Of a DNA stretch of 64,000 nucleotides, positions 37,620 to 46,650 are shown piece after piece. The DNA is taken from the NCBI RefSeq assembly GCF_035918235.1, contig NZ_CP109486.1, positions 434,001 to 498,000 of the forward strand, in the 5' to 3' direction. The stretch's first letter is position 1. The number at the start of each line of letters is the position of its first letter. A program made the translations under genes and the position numbers. The stretch is from Streptomyces sp. NBC_01445 (GTDB lineage: Bacteria > Actinomycetota > Actinomycetes > Streptomycetales > Streptomycetaceae). The notes beneath the pieces are model-generated. The model saw only the letters and a program-made list of their open reading frames with translations. It was not told the DNA's origin and did not search any database.

Positions 37620-38633
37620 GTGAACATTGGTGAGATAGCCCGGCTGGCCGGTGTCTCGCGCAGCACCGTGTCGTACGCGCTGAGCGGCAAGCGCCCGGTG
37701 TCGGAGGAGACGCGCCGCAAGATCCAGCGTGTCGTCGACGAGCTCGGCTACCGGCCGAGCGCCAGTGCGCGGGCTCTCGCCAACGGGCGCACCAGCACGA
37801 TCGGTCTCGTCTTCCCGCCCGCCGGGAACCACTACACCGGCATGCAGCTGGACTTCATCGGCAGCGTGGTGGAGGCCGCCGCGGCCTGCGACTACGACGT
37901 ACTGCTGTCCCCGAGCGGCGCGGACAGCGACCGTTCCTTCCAGCGGCTGCTCGGGGAGCGGCGGGTCGACGGCGCGATCCTGATGGAGATCCGGCTCGAG
38001 GACGACCGGGTGGACCACCTGGCCTCGGTGGGTTTCCCGGCGGTCGCCATCGGCCGGACCGCGCACAACGACGACGGCTGGTGGGTGGGCCTGGATCACA
38101 CGGCGCTGGCGGAGGCGTGCGTGCACCACCTCGCGGACCTCGGCCACCGCCGCATCGCCTTCGTCAACAGGCCCGAGCAGCTGCTGCGTTCGGGATACGA
38201 GTCGGCGCACCACGGCCTGGAGGGCTTCACCAAGGCCGCCGCGGAGCGCGGGCTCACGGTCCGCGCGTACTGCTGCGGGGACGACGCCGCGTCGGGGCAG
38301 AGCTGCGTCGAGCGCATCTTGCACGACGACCCGGCGACCACGGCCCTGGTCACACTGAACGAGGCGGCGCTGGGCGGCCTGTACCGCGGGCTCGCCCGGG
38401 CGGGCCGCCACGTGCCGCGCGACTTCTCCGTCACCGGCGTCGTCGCCAGCCGCTGGGCGGAGACCGTGACACCGCAGCTCACCGCCGCCGACGTACCGGC
38501 CGCCGAGATGGGCCGGCTCGCCGTCGATCTGTTGATGGAGCGGCTCGATCAGCCCGACGCACCGGCCCGGCACCATCTGCTCACGCCGCCGATCTCGCTG
38601 CGGGCCAGCACCGGGCCCGCCACCTCCGACTGA
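37620..38633 (+). CDS. LacI-family regulator of second glycan regulon
   Basis: Regulator of 337 residues, GTG start behind GAGGAG. Helix-turn-helix VNIGEIARLAGVSRSTVSYA at the very N-terminus, hinge RPSASARALANGRTSTIGLV, then a sugar-sensing domain with LGHRRIAFVNRP and the C-terminal LTAADVPAAEMGRLAVDLLM and ISLRASTGPA. It is divergent from the 1213-residue hydrolase and precedes an ABC importer by 76 bases. Two identical palindromes flank its promoter and are its probable binding sites, giving control of both directions. Confidence 0.93.
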   Translation: MNIGEIARLAGVSRSTVSYALSGKRPVSEETRRKIQRVVDELGYRPSASARALANGRTSTIGLVFPPAGNHYTGMQLDFIGSVVEAAAACDYDVLLSPSGADSDRSFQRLLGERRVDGAILMEIRLEDDRVDHLASVGFPAVAIGRTAHNDDGWWVGLDHTALAEACVHHLADLGHRRIAFVNRPEQLLRSGYESAHHGLEGFTKAAAERGLTVRAYCCGDDAASGQSCVERILHDDPATTALVTLNEAALGGLYRGLARAGRHVPRDFSVTGVVASRWAETVTPQLTAADVPAAEMGRLAVDLLMERLDQPDAPARHHLLTPPISLRASTGPATSD

Positions 38634-38709
38634 CCTACCCATCCCCTCCGCCCGGCCCCGTTCGCCGTGCTCACGGCACCCGCATGCCCAAAACCAAAGG
38701 ACCCCTGCC

Positions 38710-39957
38710 ATGAACAGCTCCTCCGGACAACGCCGCCTGGTCGTCGCGGCCCTGACTGCCCTGGCCGTCACGGCCGGCGCGACCGCCTGTTCCTCCGGTT
38801 CGGGCAGCGCCGGTTCCAAGGACGCCGACAGCGGCACGTACACCGTCTGGGATCCCTATCCGCAGTTCGCCAAGAGCTCGGCCTGGGTGAAGCTCCTCGA
38901 CCAGTGCGGCGCCAAGGCCGGCGTGAAGGTCAAGCGGACCGGGTTCGACACCAGCGACCTGGCCAACAAGACGCTGCTGGCCGCGCAGCAGGGCAACGCG
39001 CCGGACGTCCTCGTCGTCGACAACCCGGTGGTCTCCACCCTCGCCGACGGGGGCGTCCTCACCTCGACCGCCGACACCAAGCTGGACACCTCGAAGGTCG
39101 ACGCCAACCTGCTCGCCGCCGGGCAGTCGGGCGGCAAGACGTACGGCACACCGATCGGCGCCAACACCCTTGCCCTCTACTACAACAAGAAGGTCCTTCA
39201 GCAGGCCGGAGTGGACATCGCCTCGGTCAAGGACTGGCCGTCACTGACGGCCGCCCTCGCGAAGGTAAAGAAGGCGGGCAAGAAGGGCATCACCTTCTCG
39301 GCGATCGGCACGGAGGAGGGCAGCTTCCAGTTCCTGCCGTGGTTCTGGGGCGCGGGCGCGAAGCTGACCCAACTCGACTCCTCCCAGGCCGAGTCGGCGC
39401 TCTCCTTGTGGAAGGACTGGCTGAAGGACGGCTACGCCCCGAACTCCGTACTGAACAACACGCAGACCACCAGCTGGCAGGAGTTCGCGAGCGGCGACTA
39501 CGCCTTCGGCGAAAACGGCACCTGGCAGCTCGCGAACGCCAAGAAGGCCGGCCTCGACTACGGCGTGCTGCCGATCCCCGCCGCCATGGGCGGCGCCGCC
39601 GCGGCACCGACCGGCGGCGAGTTCGTGACGATCCCCGTCCAGCAGGACACCGATCGCTACGCCACCTCGAAGAAGCTGGCGGCCTGCCTGACCAGCACCA
39701 CCAACATCTACGCCACCGACACCACCCTGTCCTACGTGGCGCCGACGAGCGAGGTCCAGGACAAACAGGTCGCAGACAACGCCGAGTTGAAGCCGTGGGT
39801 CGCCGCGGTCAAGGCGGCCAAGGGCCGCACCAGTGACGACCTGGGCACCAAGTACCCCAAGATCTCCGAGCAGTTGTGGAAGGCCGTGCAGTCCGCTCTT
39901 AGCGGGTCCAAGTCGCCGAAGAACGCGTTGAGTTCGGCGCAGGGCGCGGTCAAGTGA
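38710..39957 (+). CDS. Sugar-binding lipoprotein of ABC importer
   Basis: Solute-binding protein of 415 residues with lipoprotein signal MNSSSGQRRLVVAALTALAV ending GATACSSGSG (lipid cysteine near residue 27). Family 1 features include YTVWDPYPQFAKSSAWVKLL, NAPDVLVVDNPVVSTLADGG, TPIGANTLALYYNKKVLQQA and FGENGTWQLANAKKAGLDYG. It starts the transport part of the LacI operon; the next gene begins two bases after its stop. The ligand is presumably an oligosaccharide released by the large divergent hydrolase. Confidence 0.93.
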   Translation: MNSSSGQRRLVVAALTALAVTAGATACSSGSGSAGSKDADSGTYTVWDPYPQFAKSSAWVKLLDQCGAKAGVKVKRTGFDTSDLANKTLLAAQQGNAPDVLVVDNPVVSTLADGGVLTSTADTKLDTSKVDANLLAAGQSGGKTYGTPIGANTLALYYNKKVLQQAGVDIASVKDWPSLTAALAKVKKAGKKGITFSAIGTEEGSFQFLPWFWGAGAKLTQLDSSQAESALSLWKDWLKDGYAPNSVLNNTQTTSWQEFASGDYAFGENGTWQLANAKKAGLDYGVLPIPAAMGGAAAAPTGGEFVTIPVQQDTDRYATSKKLAACLTSTTNIYATDTTLSYVAPTSEVQDKQVADNAELKPWVAAVKAAKGRTSDDLGTKYPKISEQLWKAVQSALSGSKSPKNALSSAQGAVK

Positions 39958-39958
39958 C

Positions 39959-40951
39959 ATGACGCCGATGAAGCAGACCACACATCCGCCGGACCTCCCC
40001 CGGCCCACGCCCGTCCCCGCCGAGCCGGCCCCCACTCCCCCGCCCTCAGCCGAGAAGCGACGACGGCCCGCCTCCACCCAGTGGGCCGCCTGGGCGTTCC
40101 TCGCCCCGGTGACCGTCTACCTCGTCCTCTTCTACGCGTATCCGCTCTACCGCAACCTCGACCTGAGCCTGCGCAACTACACCGTCCGCTCCTTCGTCCA
40201 GGGCGACGCACCGTTCACGGGCCTGAAGAACTACCGCACCGTCCTCGACGACCCGTCCTTCGCCCCGGCCCTGCTCCACACCGCCGTCTTCACCTTCGTG
40301 TGCCTGGCCTTCCAGTACGCGATCGGGCTGGCCCTCGCGGTCTTCTTCAACCAGCACTTCCGGCTCGCCGCGACCCTGCGAGCCCTGTTCCTCGTACCGT
40401 GGCTGCTGCCGCTGATCGTGTCGGCGTCGACGTGGTCGTGGATGCTCAACAGCGACTCGGGGATCGTGAACGCCGCCCTGCACGCCGTCGGTGTCGACCC
40501 GGTCAACTGGCTCACGTCGCCGTCCTGGTCGCTGACTTCGGTGGTGATCGCGAACATCTGGATCGGTGTCCCGTTCAACCTGGTCGTGCTCTACAGCGGC
40601 CTGCAGTCCATCCCTTCCGGCCTGTACGAGGCCGCCGCGCTCGACGGGGCGAACGCCTGGCAGCGGTTCTGGCGCATCACCTTCCCGCTTCTTCGCCCGG
40701 TGTCCGCGATCACGCTGCTGCTGGGCCTGATCTACACGCTCAAGGTCCTCGACATCATCTGGATCATGACCAAGGGCGGCCCGGCGGACGCGTCCACCAC
40801 CTTCGCCACCTGGTCCTACCAACTCGGCTTCGGCAACATGCTGCCCGCCTTCGGGCCGGGAGCCGCCGTCGGCAACCTGCTCGTGGTCGCAGCCCTGGTC
40901 TTCGGCCTGGTCTACATCCGGGTCCAGCGGCGACAGGAGGCGTTGTCGTGA
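39959..40951 (+). CDS. Carbohydrate ABC permease, MalF type
   Basis: Permease of 330 residues. After a proline-rich cytoplasmic tail of about 45 residues, six membrane segments follow, the first being WAFLAPVTVYLVLFYAYPLY. The EAA loop reads LYEAAALDGANAWQRFWRIT near residue 222. The start codon lies one base after the upstream TGA, and the stop overlaps the next gene's GTG. No ATPase gene is linked, so a shared MsiK-type ATPase is likely. Confidence 0.94.
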   Translation: MTPMKQTTHPPDLPRPTPVPAEPAPTPPPSAEKRRRPASTQWAAWAFLAPVTVYLVLFYAYPLYRNLDLSLRNYTVRSFVQGDAPFTGLKNYRTVLDDPSFAPALLHTAVFTFVCLAFQYAIGLALAVFFNQHFRLAATLRALFLVPWLLPLIVSASTWSWMLNSDSGIVNAALHAVGVDPVNWLTSPSWSLTSVVIANIWIGVPFNLVVLYSGLQSIPSGLYEAAALDGANAWQRFWRITFPLLRPVSAITLLLGLIYTLKVLDIIWIMTKGGPADASTTFATWSYQLGFGNMLPAFGPGAAVGNLLVVAALVFGLVYIRVQRRQEALS

Positions 40952-41781
40952 GTCGAACTCATGCGCGCACAAGGACCACTTGGTTCAAGACCACGATCGG
41001 CGTCGTCCTGACCGCCGTCATGCTCTTCCCCGTCTACTGGATGTTGAACGTGTCCCTCACCAGGGACACGGACATGCGCAAGAGCCCGCCCGACCTGCTC
41101 CCGCTGCACGGCACCCTGACCGGCTACCGCACCGTCCTGGACGAGCAACTGCCGTACCTGGGGACGAGTTTGGTCATCGGCCTGGGGACCGTCGCCCTGA
41201 CCGTGGCGCTGGCCGCGCCCGCCGGGTACGCGCTGGCCAAGCTGCGCCCGCGCGGCGGCCGCGTCCTGAGCTTCGTGCTGCTGGCCGCCCAGATGATCCC
41301 CGGCATCATCATGGCGATGGGCTTCTACGCCATCTACCTCCAGCTCGGGCTGCTCAGGACCGTGCCGGGGCTGATCGTCGCCGACTCCACCCTGGCCGTT
41401 CCCTTCGCGGTGCTCATCTTCACCGCGTTCATGTCCGGCATCCCCGGCGAACTCCTCCAGGCCGCGCGGACCGACGGCGCGGGCCCGCTGCGTACGTTCT
41501 GGTCGATCGTCATGCCGATGAGCCGCAACGCCGTGGTCACCGTGTCGCTCTTCGCGTTCCTGTGGTCCTGGTCCGACTTCGTGTTCGCCAGCACCCTTGC
41601 CAACGGCGGCGCCCACGAGCCGATCACGCTCGGCATCTACCACTACATCGGCAACAACAACCAGCAGTGGAACGCCATCATGGCCACCGCCGTCCTGGCC
41701 TCGCTGCCCGCGGCCGTCATCCTCGTCCTCGCTCAGCGCTACGTCGCCGCCGGTGTCACCGCCGGCGCGGTCAAGGACTGA
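40948..41781 (+). CDS. Carbohydrate ABC permease, MalG type
   Basis: Permease of 277 residues starting at a GTG that overlaps the preceding TGA (GTGA). Six membrane segments; EAA loop LLQAARTDGAGPLRTFWSIV near residue 173; C-terminus GVTAGAVKD. It completes the importer with the two genes before it. The next gene starts 65 bases later. Confidence 0.94.
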   Translation: MSRTHARTRTTWFKTTIGVVLTAVMLFPVYWMLNVSLTRDTDMRKSPPDLLPLHGTLTGYRTVLDEQLPYLGTSLVIGLGTVALTVALAAPAGYALAKLRPRGGRVLSFVLLAAQMIPGIIMAMGFYAIYLQLGLLRTVPGLIVADSTLAVPFAVLIFTAFMSGIPGELLQAARTDGAGPLRTFWSIVMPMSRNAVVTVSLFAFLWSWSDFVFASTLANGGAHEPITLGIYHYIGNNNQQWNAIMATAVLASLPAAVILVLAQRYVAAGVTAGAVKD

Positions 41782-41846
41782 TCTCCCCTTCGCCATGGCC
41801 CCTCGACGCCGTGGTCACCCCCTGCCCGAGAAACGAGTGACACCAC

Positions 41847-43580
41847 ATGACCGCCGCCCGTCCCGGCCCGGCCTTCTCCGTCCACGACATCCCGTTCAGC
41901 ACGTACGGGTCCTGGTTCGACCTCTCCCCCGTGGTGGCGGAGAAGACCCACGCCGACGACCTCCACCTCGTCTCGCACCAGAACGGCATGCACGCCGTCC
42001 TGCGCCTGATGCCTCTCGACCCCGCGACGGGCGACCGGGCGGAGACCCGCGTGGAGGCGACCCCGGGCCTGCTGAGCTGGCTCGGCGCCGCGGGCCGCGT
42101 CGACCTCGCCTACCAGTCTCCAGACAGCGTGCGGCTGCGCGGCGAGGGGCTGAGTCTTCACCTCGCGGCGGCAGCAGGGACGTTGACCCCGTTCAACGGA
42201 ACCTACTTCTTCCACGACGCCGCCGCCGACGCGCACGTCTTCACGTCGTACGAGACCGGGCGCCGCTACCGCGTCACCGTGCTGTCCGGCACGGTCGCCG
42301 CCTTCGGCAGCCAGAGCCTGGGCGCCGCCGAGCGCGGACTGACCATCGGCTCCGAGGGGGACGGGCCCTGGGAGATCGCGGTCGAGGAGATCGACACGGC
42401 CCGCCCTCGGTACGTGGCGTCGGCCGCCTTCACCAAGATCGTCGAGGCGGCGCAGAACGCCTTCACGGACTTCGCCGACACGGTGGCTCCGTGGCGCTCG
42501 GCCGCCACGCCCGCGGCCGAACTCGCCGCCTACGTCCTGTGGTCCGCGACCGTACGCCCCGCCTCTCTGGTCACCCGGCCCGCCGTGCTGATGTCCAAGC
42601 ACTGGATGGACAAGGTCTGGAGCTGGGACCACTGCTTCAACGCCCTTGCCCTGGCGCCTGGTTGCCCCGAACTGGCCTGGGACCAGTACCACCTGCCCTT
42701 CGACCACCAGGACGAGACGGGGGCGCTGCCCGACTCGGTCACGCACTCCGAAGTCCTGCGCAACTTCGTCAAGCCGCCCATTCACGGGTGGACGCTCGGG
42801 CATCTTCGACGCCGCCTGACCATGCCCCTCGGGCAGAACGAACTGGCCGCCACGTACGATCGGTTGGAGCGCTGGACGAACTTCTGGCTCACTGCCCGCC
42901 GCGCACCCGGCGCCGCACTCCCCCACTACCAGCACGGCAACGACAGCGGCTGGGACAACGCCACCGCCTTCGACCCGGAACGCGTCGTCGTCACCGCCGA
43001 CCTGGCCGCTTTCCTCGCCCTGCAGATGCGTGAACTGGCCTCCCTCGCCCAGGACTTGGGCCGTTCGGATGGCGCCGAACGCTGGGCGAGCGCCGCCGAG
43101 GAGATCCAGACGGCGATGCTCGACCAGCTGTGGCGCGAAGACCGCTTCGTCACCCAGGGCGTCAACAGCGGCGAGACCTGGTCCAGCGCCAGCCTCCTCG
43201 ACCTGATGCCCATCGTGGTCGGCGAACACCTCCCCGCCCGGATCAGCAACGTACTGGCCGCCCGCATCGAGGCCCATCTCACCCCGCACGGCCTGGCCAC
43301 CGAATGCCCCTCCTCGCCGCACTACCTGTCCGACGGCTACTGGCGCGGGCCCATCTGGGCCCCCGCCACGGTCCTCGTCGAGGACGGGCTGCGCCGCGCC
43401 GGGCACCTCCGGCTCGCGGACGACATCAGCGCCCGCTTCCGCACCCTGTGCGAGACCCACGGCTTCGCGGAGAACTTTGACGCCCTCACCGGGACCGGGC
43501 TGCGCGACCGCGCGTACACCTGGACCGCCGCCGCCTATCTCCTGCTCGCCGCAGCACACGTATACAGGGAATCCCACTGA
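41847..43580 (+). CDS. (alpha/alpha)6 glycoside hydrolase, GH63/GH37-like
   Basis: Cytoplasmic hydrolase of 577 residues without signal peptide. A beta-rich N-terminal domain (about 1-210) precedes the helical barrel: SKHWMDKVWSWDHCFNALAL near 250, GNDSGWDNATAFDP near 365 with the acidic residue typical of trehalase and glucosidase relatives, SDGYWRGPIWAP near 495, and a late Glu in CETHGFAENFDALTGTG near 541. This is the mannosylglycerate hydrolase/glucosidase (MGH1-type) fold of families such as GH63 and GH37. As last gene of the LacI operon it should cleave the imported oligosaccharide. Linkage specificity cannot be read out. Confidence 0.85.
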   Translation: MTAARPGPAFSVHDIPFSTYGSWFDLSPVVAEKTHADDLHLVSHQNGMHAVLRLMPLDPATGDRAETRVEATPGLLSWLGAAGRVDLAYQSPDSVRLRGEGLSLHLAAAAGTLTPFNGTYFFHDAAADAHVFTSYETGRRYRVTVLSGTVAAFGSQSLGAAERGLTIGSEGDGPWEIAVEEIDTARPRYVASAAFTKIVEAAQNAFTDFADTVAPWRSAATPAAELAAYVLWSATVRPASLVTRPAVLMSKHWMDKVWSWDHCFNALALAPGCPELAWDQYHLPFDHQDETGALPDSVTHSEVLRNFVKPPIHGWTLGHLRRRLTMPLGQNELAATYDRLERWTNFWLTARRAPGAALPHYQHGNDSGWDNATAFDPERVVVTADLAAFLALQMRELASLAQDLGRSDGAERWASAAEEIQTAMLDQLWREDRFVTQGVNSGETWSSASLLDLMPIVVGEHLPARISNVLAARIEAHLTPHGLATECPSSPHYLSDGYWRGPIWAPATVLVEDGLRRAGHLRLADDISARFRTLCETHGFAENFDALTGTGLRDRAYTWTAAAYLLLAAAHVYRESH

Positions 43581-43683
43581 TCAGTCGGGCCGGGACGTGG
43601 CCCGCAGTGCGACCTTGTATCCGCCCTCCGGTGTGGGCGCGGCGGTGAAGGTGCCGTGGAGCAGCTCGGAGGCGGCCGGACGC

Positions 43684-44180
43684 CAGGCCCTGCTTGCCCT
43701 GGCCACCCTTGCCCCGGACCTGACCGAGGCGATGACGACGGCCACGGTGAAGGCGTTCGCGATCCTGGACGGCACCCTGCTGCCGATCGACCGGGTGGCC
43801 GCCGACACCCCGCACCACTCCGGGAAACATAAGCGCCACGGCATGAACGTCCAGGTCCTCACCGACCGTTCGGCCGGCTGCTGTGGGAATACGCGGCGCT
43901 GCCCGGCTCGACCCACGATCTCACCGCCGCACGCAGCCACGGAATCATCGACGCGCCCACCGAGGCTGGAGTGAAGTGCTTGGGCAGACAAGGCGTACCA
44001 GGGCGGCGGCGGTCCGTCCGAGTCCCGTTCAGGGGCCGCCGCCTCAAGCGATGGAAGCGACGGCACCACACGCCAAGATCCGCTGCATCGGCGAGCGGGC
44101 CATGGCCGCCCTGAAAGGCTGGCGCCTGCTCCGGGGGCTGCCGGTTCGGCGCTGCTGCCGCGGCAGGGTCCCCGCTCAGC
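43684..44180 (+). pseudogene. IS5-type (DDE_Tnp_4) transposase, decayed
   Basis: Blocks of one transposase appear in different frames: AFAILDGTLLPIDRVAADTP and GKHKRHGMNVQVLTD, then ALPGSTHDLTAARSHGIIDA, then RVPFRGRRLKRWKR, then HAKIRCIGERAMAALKGWRL. The first contains the first DDE aspartate. At least three shifts and no intact start. On the opposite strand at 43581-43680 a 30-codon tail (ASELLHGTFTAAPTPEGGYK) looks like the end of some other gene truncated at the same place. Confidence 0.8.
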
Positions 44181-44240
44181 TGGGATTCCAGTACAGGATG
44201 AACCACGTCGTATCCGGAGGGCCCCTGGCTGTCAGGGCCG

Positions 44241-45203
44241 TTATGCGAGGTCCGCAGCGGGCTCGGCGCCCTCGGTCGGTGTCGGCACAATGTGAGCGGG
44301 CTCCATCTTTGTCGCGCGTGCGAGGAGTTCGGCGCGGGTGATGGCGTCGGTGCGCGTGCTGGGGACGGTGCAGGCATGGGCCCCGGCGATGGAGCCGTTC
44401 CGTGCGCAGCGCAGCGGGTCCTCGCCGTTCAGCCAGCCGAGCAGGAAAGCGGAGGCGAAGGCGTCGCCGGCGCCGTTGGAGTCCACGACCGGCGCGGGAG
44501 GCGTGACGGCGGGAACGTGTGTCAGCTTTCCCTCGGCCAGCAGATAAGCTCCCTCGGCACCGGCAGTGGCGGCCACGATCCGGGCCCGGCCACGCGCGGC
44601 GATGTCGCGCATCGTGCGCTGTGGGTCGGCCAGGGCCGTGGTGGACAGGAATACGAGGTCCGCCTCCAGAGCGAACGGCTCGTGGTATGGGTTGACGCCG
44701 TCCCAGTTGTGCAGGTCGGTTGAGACCGTGAGCCCGGCCTCCCGCAGGAGGGGCAGCGCATGCGCGCATGGGGGGGTGATGGCGACGTGCGCGTGGCGGC
44801 TGACCGCGGCGATCTCGCGTACCGTCTCCTCGGGCAGCCGGTCGTCGGCGCCGGAGCGGGTGTCGTCGTAGCAGGAGAGCCGCCGTCCGTCGGGGGCGAC
44901 GAAATTGACCGCGCGTTTGGTGCCCGCAGGCTGGGGGATCGCCGTGAGCGGAATGCCTCGGTCGCGGTGCAGGGCGCGGACCAGGTCCCCCTCGTGGTCA
45001 TCGCCGATCATGTCGAGGTGATGGGTGCGCAGTCCCAGGGCGGTTAGCCCCAGCACGACGAAGTCGCCACTTTGTCCCGCGCGGGTCTCGATGCCTGGCC
45101 GAATCATGTAGCTGTCGGCGAAGGGGAGCGGCAGTTCGGGAACGTGCACGATCGTGTCCACACCTGCGCCGCCCAGCACAAGGACGTCGACGTCGGTAGT
45201 CAT
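44241..45203 (-). CDS. PfkB-family carbohydrate kinase
   Basis: Sugar kinase of 320 residues. It opens DVDVLVLGGAGVDTIVHVPE, the ribokinase-type N-terminus, and has the substrate motif RAGQSGDFVVLGLTALGLRT (a variant of the usual GG motif). The C-terminal signature with the catalytic base is VVDSNGAGDAFASAFLLG near residue 244 (DSNGAGD instead of DTxGAGD). Such enzymes phosphorylate ribose, fructose, ketodeoxygluconate or nucleosides; no partner gene survives beside it to tell which. Two palindromes lie just upstream. Confidence 0.9.
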   Translation of the reverse strand: MTTDVDVLVLGGAGVDTIVHVPELPLPFADSYMIRPGIETRAGQSGDFVVLGLTALGLRTHHLDMIGDDHEGDLVRALHRDRGIPLTAIPQPAGTKRAVNFVAPDGRRLSCYDDTRSGADDRLPEETVREIAAVSRHAHVAITPPCAHALPLLREAGLTVSTDLHNWDGVNPYHEPFALEADLVFLSTTALADPQRTMRDIAARGRARIVAATAGAEGAYLLAEGKLTHVPAVTPPAPVVDSNGAGDAFASAFLLGWLNGEDPLRCARNGSIAGAHACTVPSTRTDAITRAELLARATKMEPAHIVPTPTEGAEPAADLA

Positions 45204-45238
45204 GGGTTTCCTCTCGGGCCGTCGTCGGCGAGCAGACG

Positions 45239-45258
45239 GTCACCGCCATGGCGGTGAC
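45239..45258. promoter_or_regulatory. Perfect 20-base palindrome upstream of kinase
   Basis: Half-site GTCACCGCCA joined to its exact complement, 36 bases before the kinase start. It overlaps a TTGCTGCAA inverted repeat at 45257-45265 and a second GCAAG a few bases on. Either may be an operator; together they suggest that the kinase was regulated by a factor no longer encoded here. Confidence 0.5.
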
Positions 45259-45292
45259 TTGCTGCAATTTCCTGCAAGTTCCTCGGAGTCGG

Positions 45293-45529
45293 TCATGAAG
45301 CGCCGCCTGGAATCGGGAGGGAGTCTGGCTGGGCAGCTCCTGGGTTGTCCGTGAACCCCACAAGAACGTCGCCGACCTTGGCGTCGCCAATGGGCCGCCA
45401 TGTCATGTCGGCGTACAGAACCAGCGTTTCAGGTGCAAGACAGTTGTCGCACCCGTCGGAGACGCGGTCGCATCCCGTGGTCGGGTTCCACGTCGCCTCG
45501 ATCCACTCGATCGCGCTGCGGTCAGTCAT
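45293..45529 (-). pseudogene. Phage DUF5131 (Gp37-like) start with truncated intein
   Basis: ATG at 45529 follows GGAGG and gives [20 protein letters not shown], then DRVSDGCDN, the conserved N-terminus of DUF5131 phage proteins. Where relatives continue CYAL, this reading has [19 protein letters not shown] and [11 protein letters not shown]. That is the N-terminal splicing block of an intein: Cys1 followed by a first Hint strand and a GDxVxxF-type turn. After about 30 intein residues the sequence turns into unrelated codons and stops at 45293. The rest of the intein and of the host gene are missing. Confidence 0.75.
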
Positions 45530-45728
45530 CGGCCGGCCCTCCATCCCCTCGAACCGTGCCTGTCCGTCAACGGCACGGCCGCTGCCCGCTGTAAGGCCAA
45601 CGAACCGCGGCATGACCGGACACCCGCATCCAACCATCCGACGCCCGCGCCGTACTGACTACCCCAAAAATGAAACATGCGTTCTCCTTCGTTGTGGTGG
45701 CTGCTCTCGGGCCAGTCCTCGGCCCTGT

Positions 45729-46262
45729 TCAGGCTGTGGGCCGAGGCGCCGCCGACCCCTGCACCGCGGCCGTCTTGGCAACCTCGATGACGCGGGCCCG
45801 CTCGAGTCGGGTCTTCGTCGCCCAGGCCGCCGAGTCCGGGCACACGGCGAGCTGGCCGGAGCCCGGCTCGTACGCCACGGTGGCAACGTCGCTGTGCAGT
45901 GGGCGGGCGGCGACTTCTGGCAGGCGGTCCATCCACGGTGTGGTCGGGGTTGTCTCCGTACCGCCCAGCGCCTGCTCGCGCAGTTGCTCCAGCCGCACCG
46001 CGAGCAGGTGCTGGGCGGTGCGCTCGCGGGCGGCGTCGGCGGCCTTCGTCGCGGCGGCGACGGCATCCGCACCGTATGGGTTGTGCTTGAACCAGCGGCG
46101 GTTCTGCTCGGTCTTGTACGCCCGGCGCGCCTCCGCTTCGGCTTCCTCGGTCCGGCCCAGCTGGCCGAGGGCGCTGCCGCGGTACTCCGGCAGCGCCTGC
46201 TCGACGGCCTGGAGCGTGGTGAAGGCGAGCACGGAGGCCGCAGTGACCGGGTCCGCGTCCAG
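45729..46262 (-). pseudogene. Unrecognised phage-like protein, C-terminal part
   Basis: About 177 codons with strong third-position GC: DPVTAASVLAFTTLQAVEQA, GRTEEAEAEARRAYKTEQNR, a helical AAATKAADAARERTAQHLLA, and PLHSDVATVAYEPGSGQLAV to the stop. The composition suggests a mostly helical protein. No start or ribosome site is found; upstream of about 46262 coding switches to the other strand, so the 5' part is lost. I do not recognise the family. Its neighbours are phage and recombinase remnants. Confidence 0.5.
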
Positions 46263-46339
46263 CCCCCCAAATTCACCAGGGTCAGGAGCACCCGGCCTTT
46301 GCCATGTCGGCTTCCAGCGATGTCCGGCCGTGGGCGGTG

Positions 46340-46560
46340 ACGGCAGCGACGTCGCCCGGGTCGTCCAGGTCGGTCTGATGGCCAAAGCCAACAGCAGCGG
46401 CCAGGTCTGGAACCTGACGGCTCCCGAGGACGGCCTGTATGCCGTCACCTTCAGCTGTGTCATGGAGACCAACGGCGAAGCGAACAACGCCCACTTCTGC
46501 CTCGGCAAAGACCAGCTCACCGACGCGGACTGGTTGTCTGGATGGGCCTCGTTCGCATCA
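46340..46560 (+). pseudogene. Unrecognised coding fragment, possibly phage structural
   Basis: The plus-strand reading DVARVVQVGLMAKANSSGQV, WNLTAPEDGLYAVTFSCVME and NNAHFCLGKDQLTDADWLSG has clear G/C third positions and a beta-rich look like small phage or C1q-type domains. No start is visible on the left, where it abuts the minus-strand fragment near 46300, and homology to anything known is not evident. Confidence 0.4.
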
Positions 46561-46650
46561 GGCTTGCTCGGGCTCCTCCGGAGTGAGTTCTTTATGGTGG
46601 GTACGCCAGCCGTATGGCGGGGATCCGTAGGCGTACCCGCCTTGTTCCGC

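Noticed and set aside
41739..43577. 612-codon open frame on the minus strand
   Set aside because: Mirror of the (alpha/alpha)6 hydrolase; no motif or start.
43581..43680. Minus-strand tail ASELLHGTFTAAPTPEGGYK as the end of a glycosidase
   Set aside because: Only 30 codons remain, too short to assign a family; noted with the adjoining transposase remnant.
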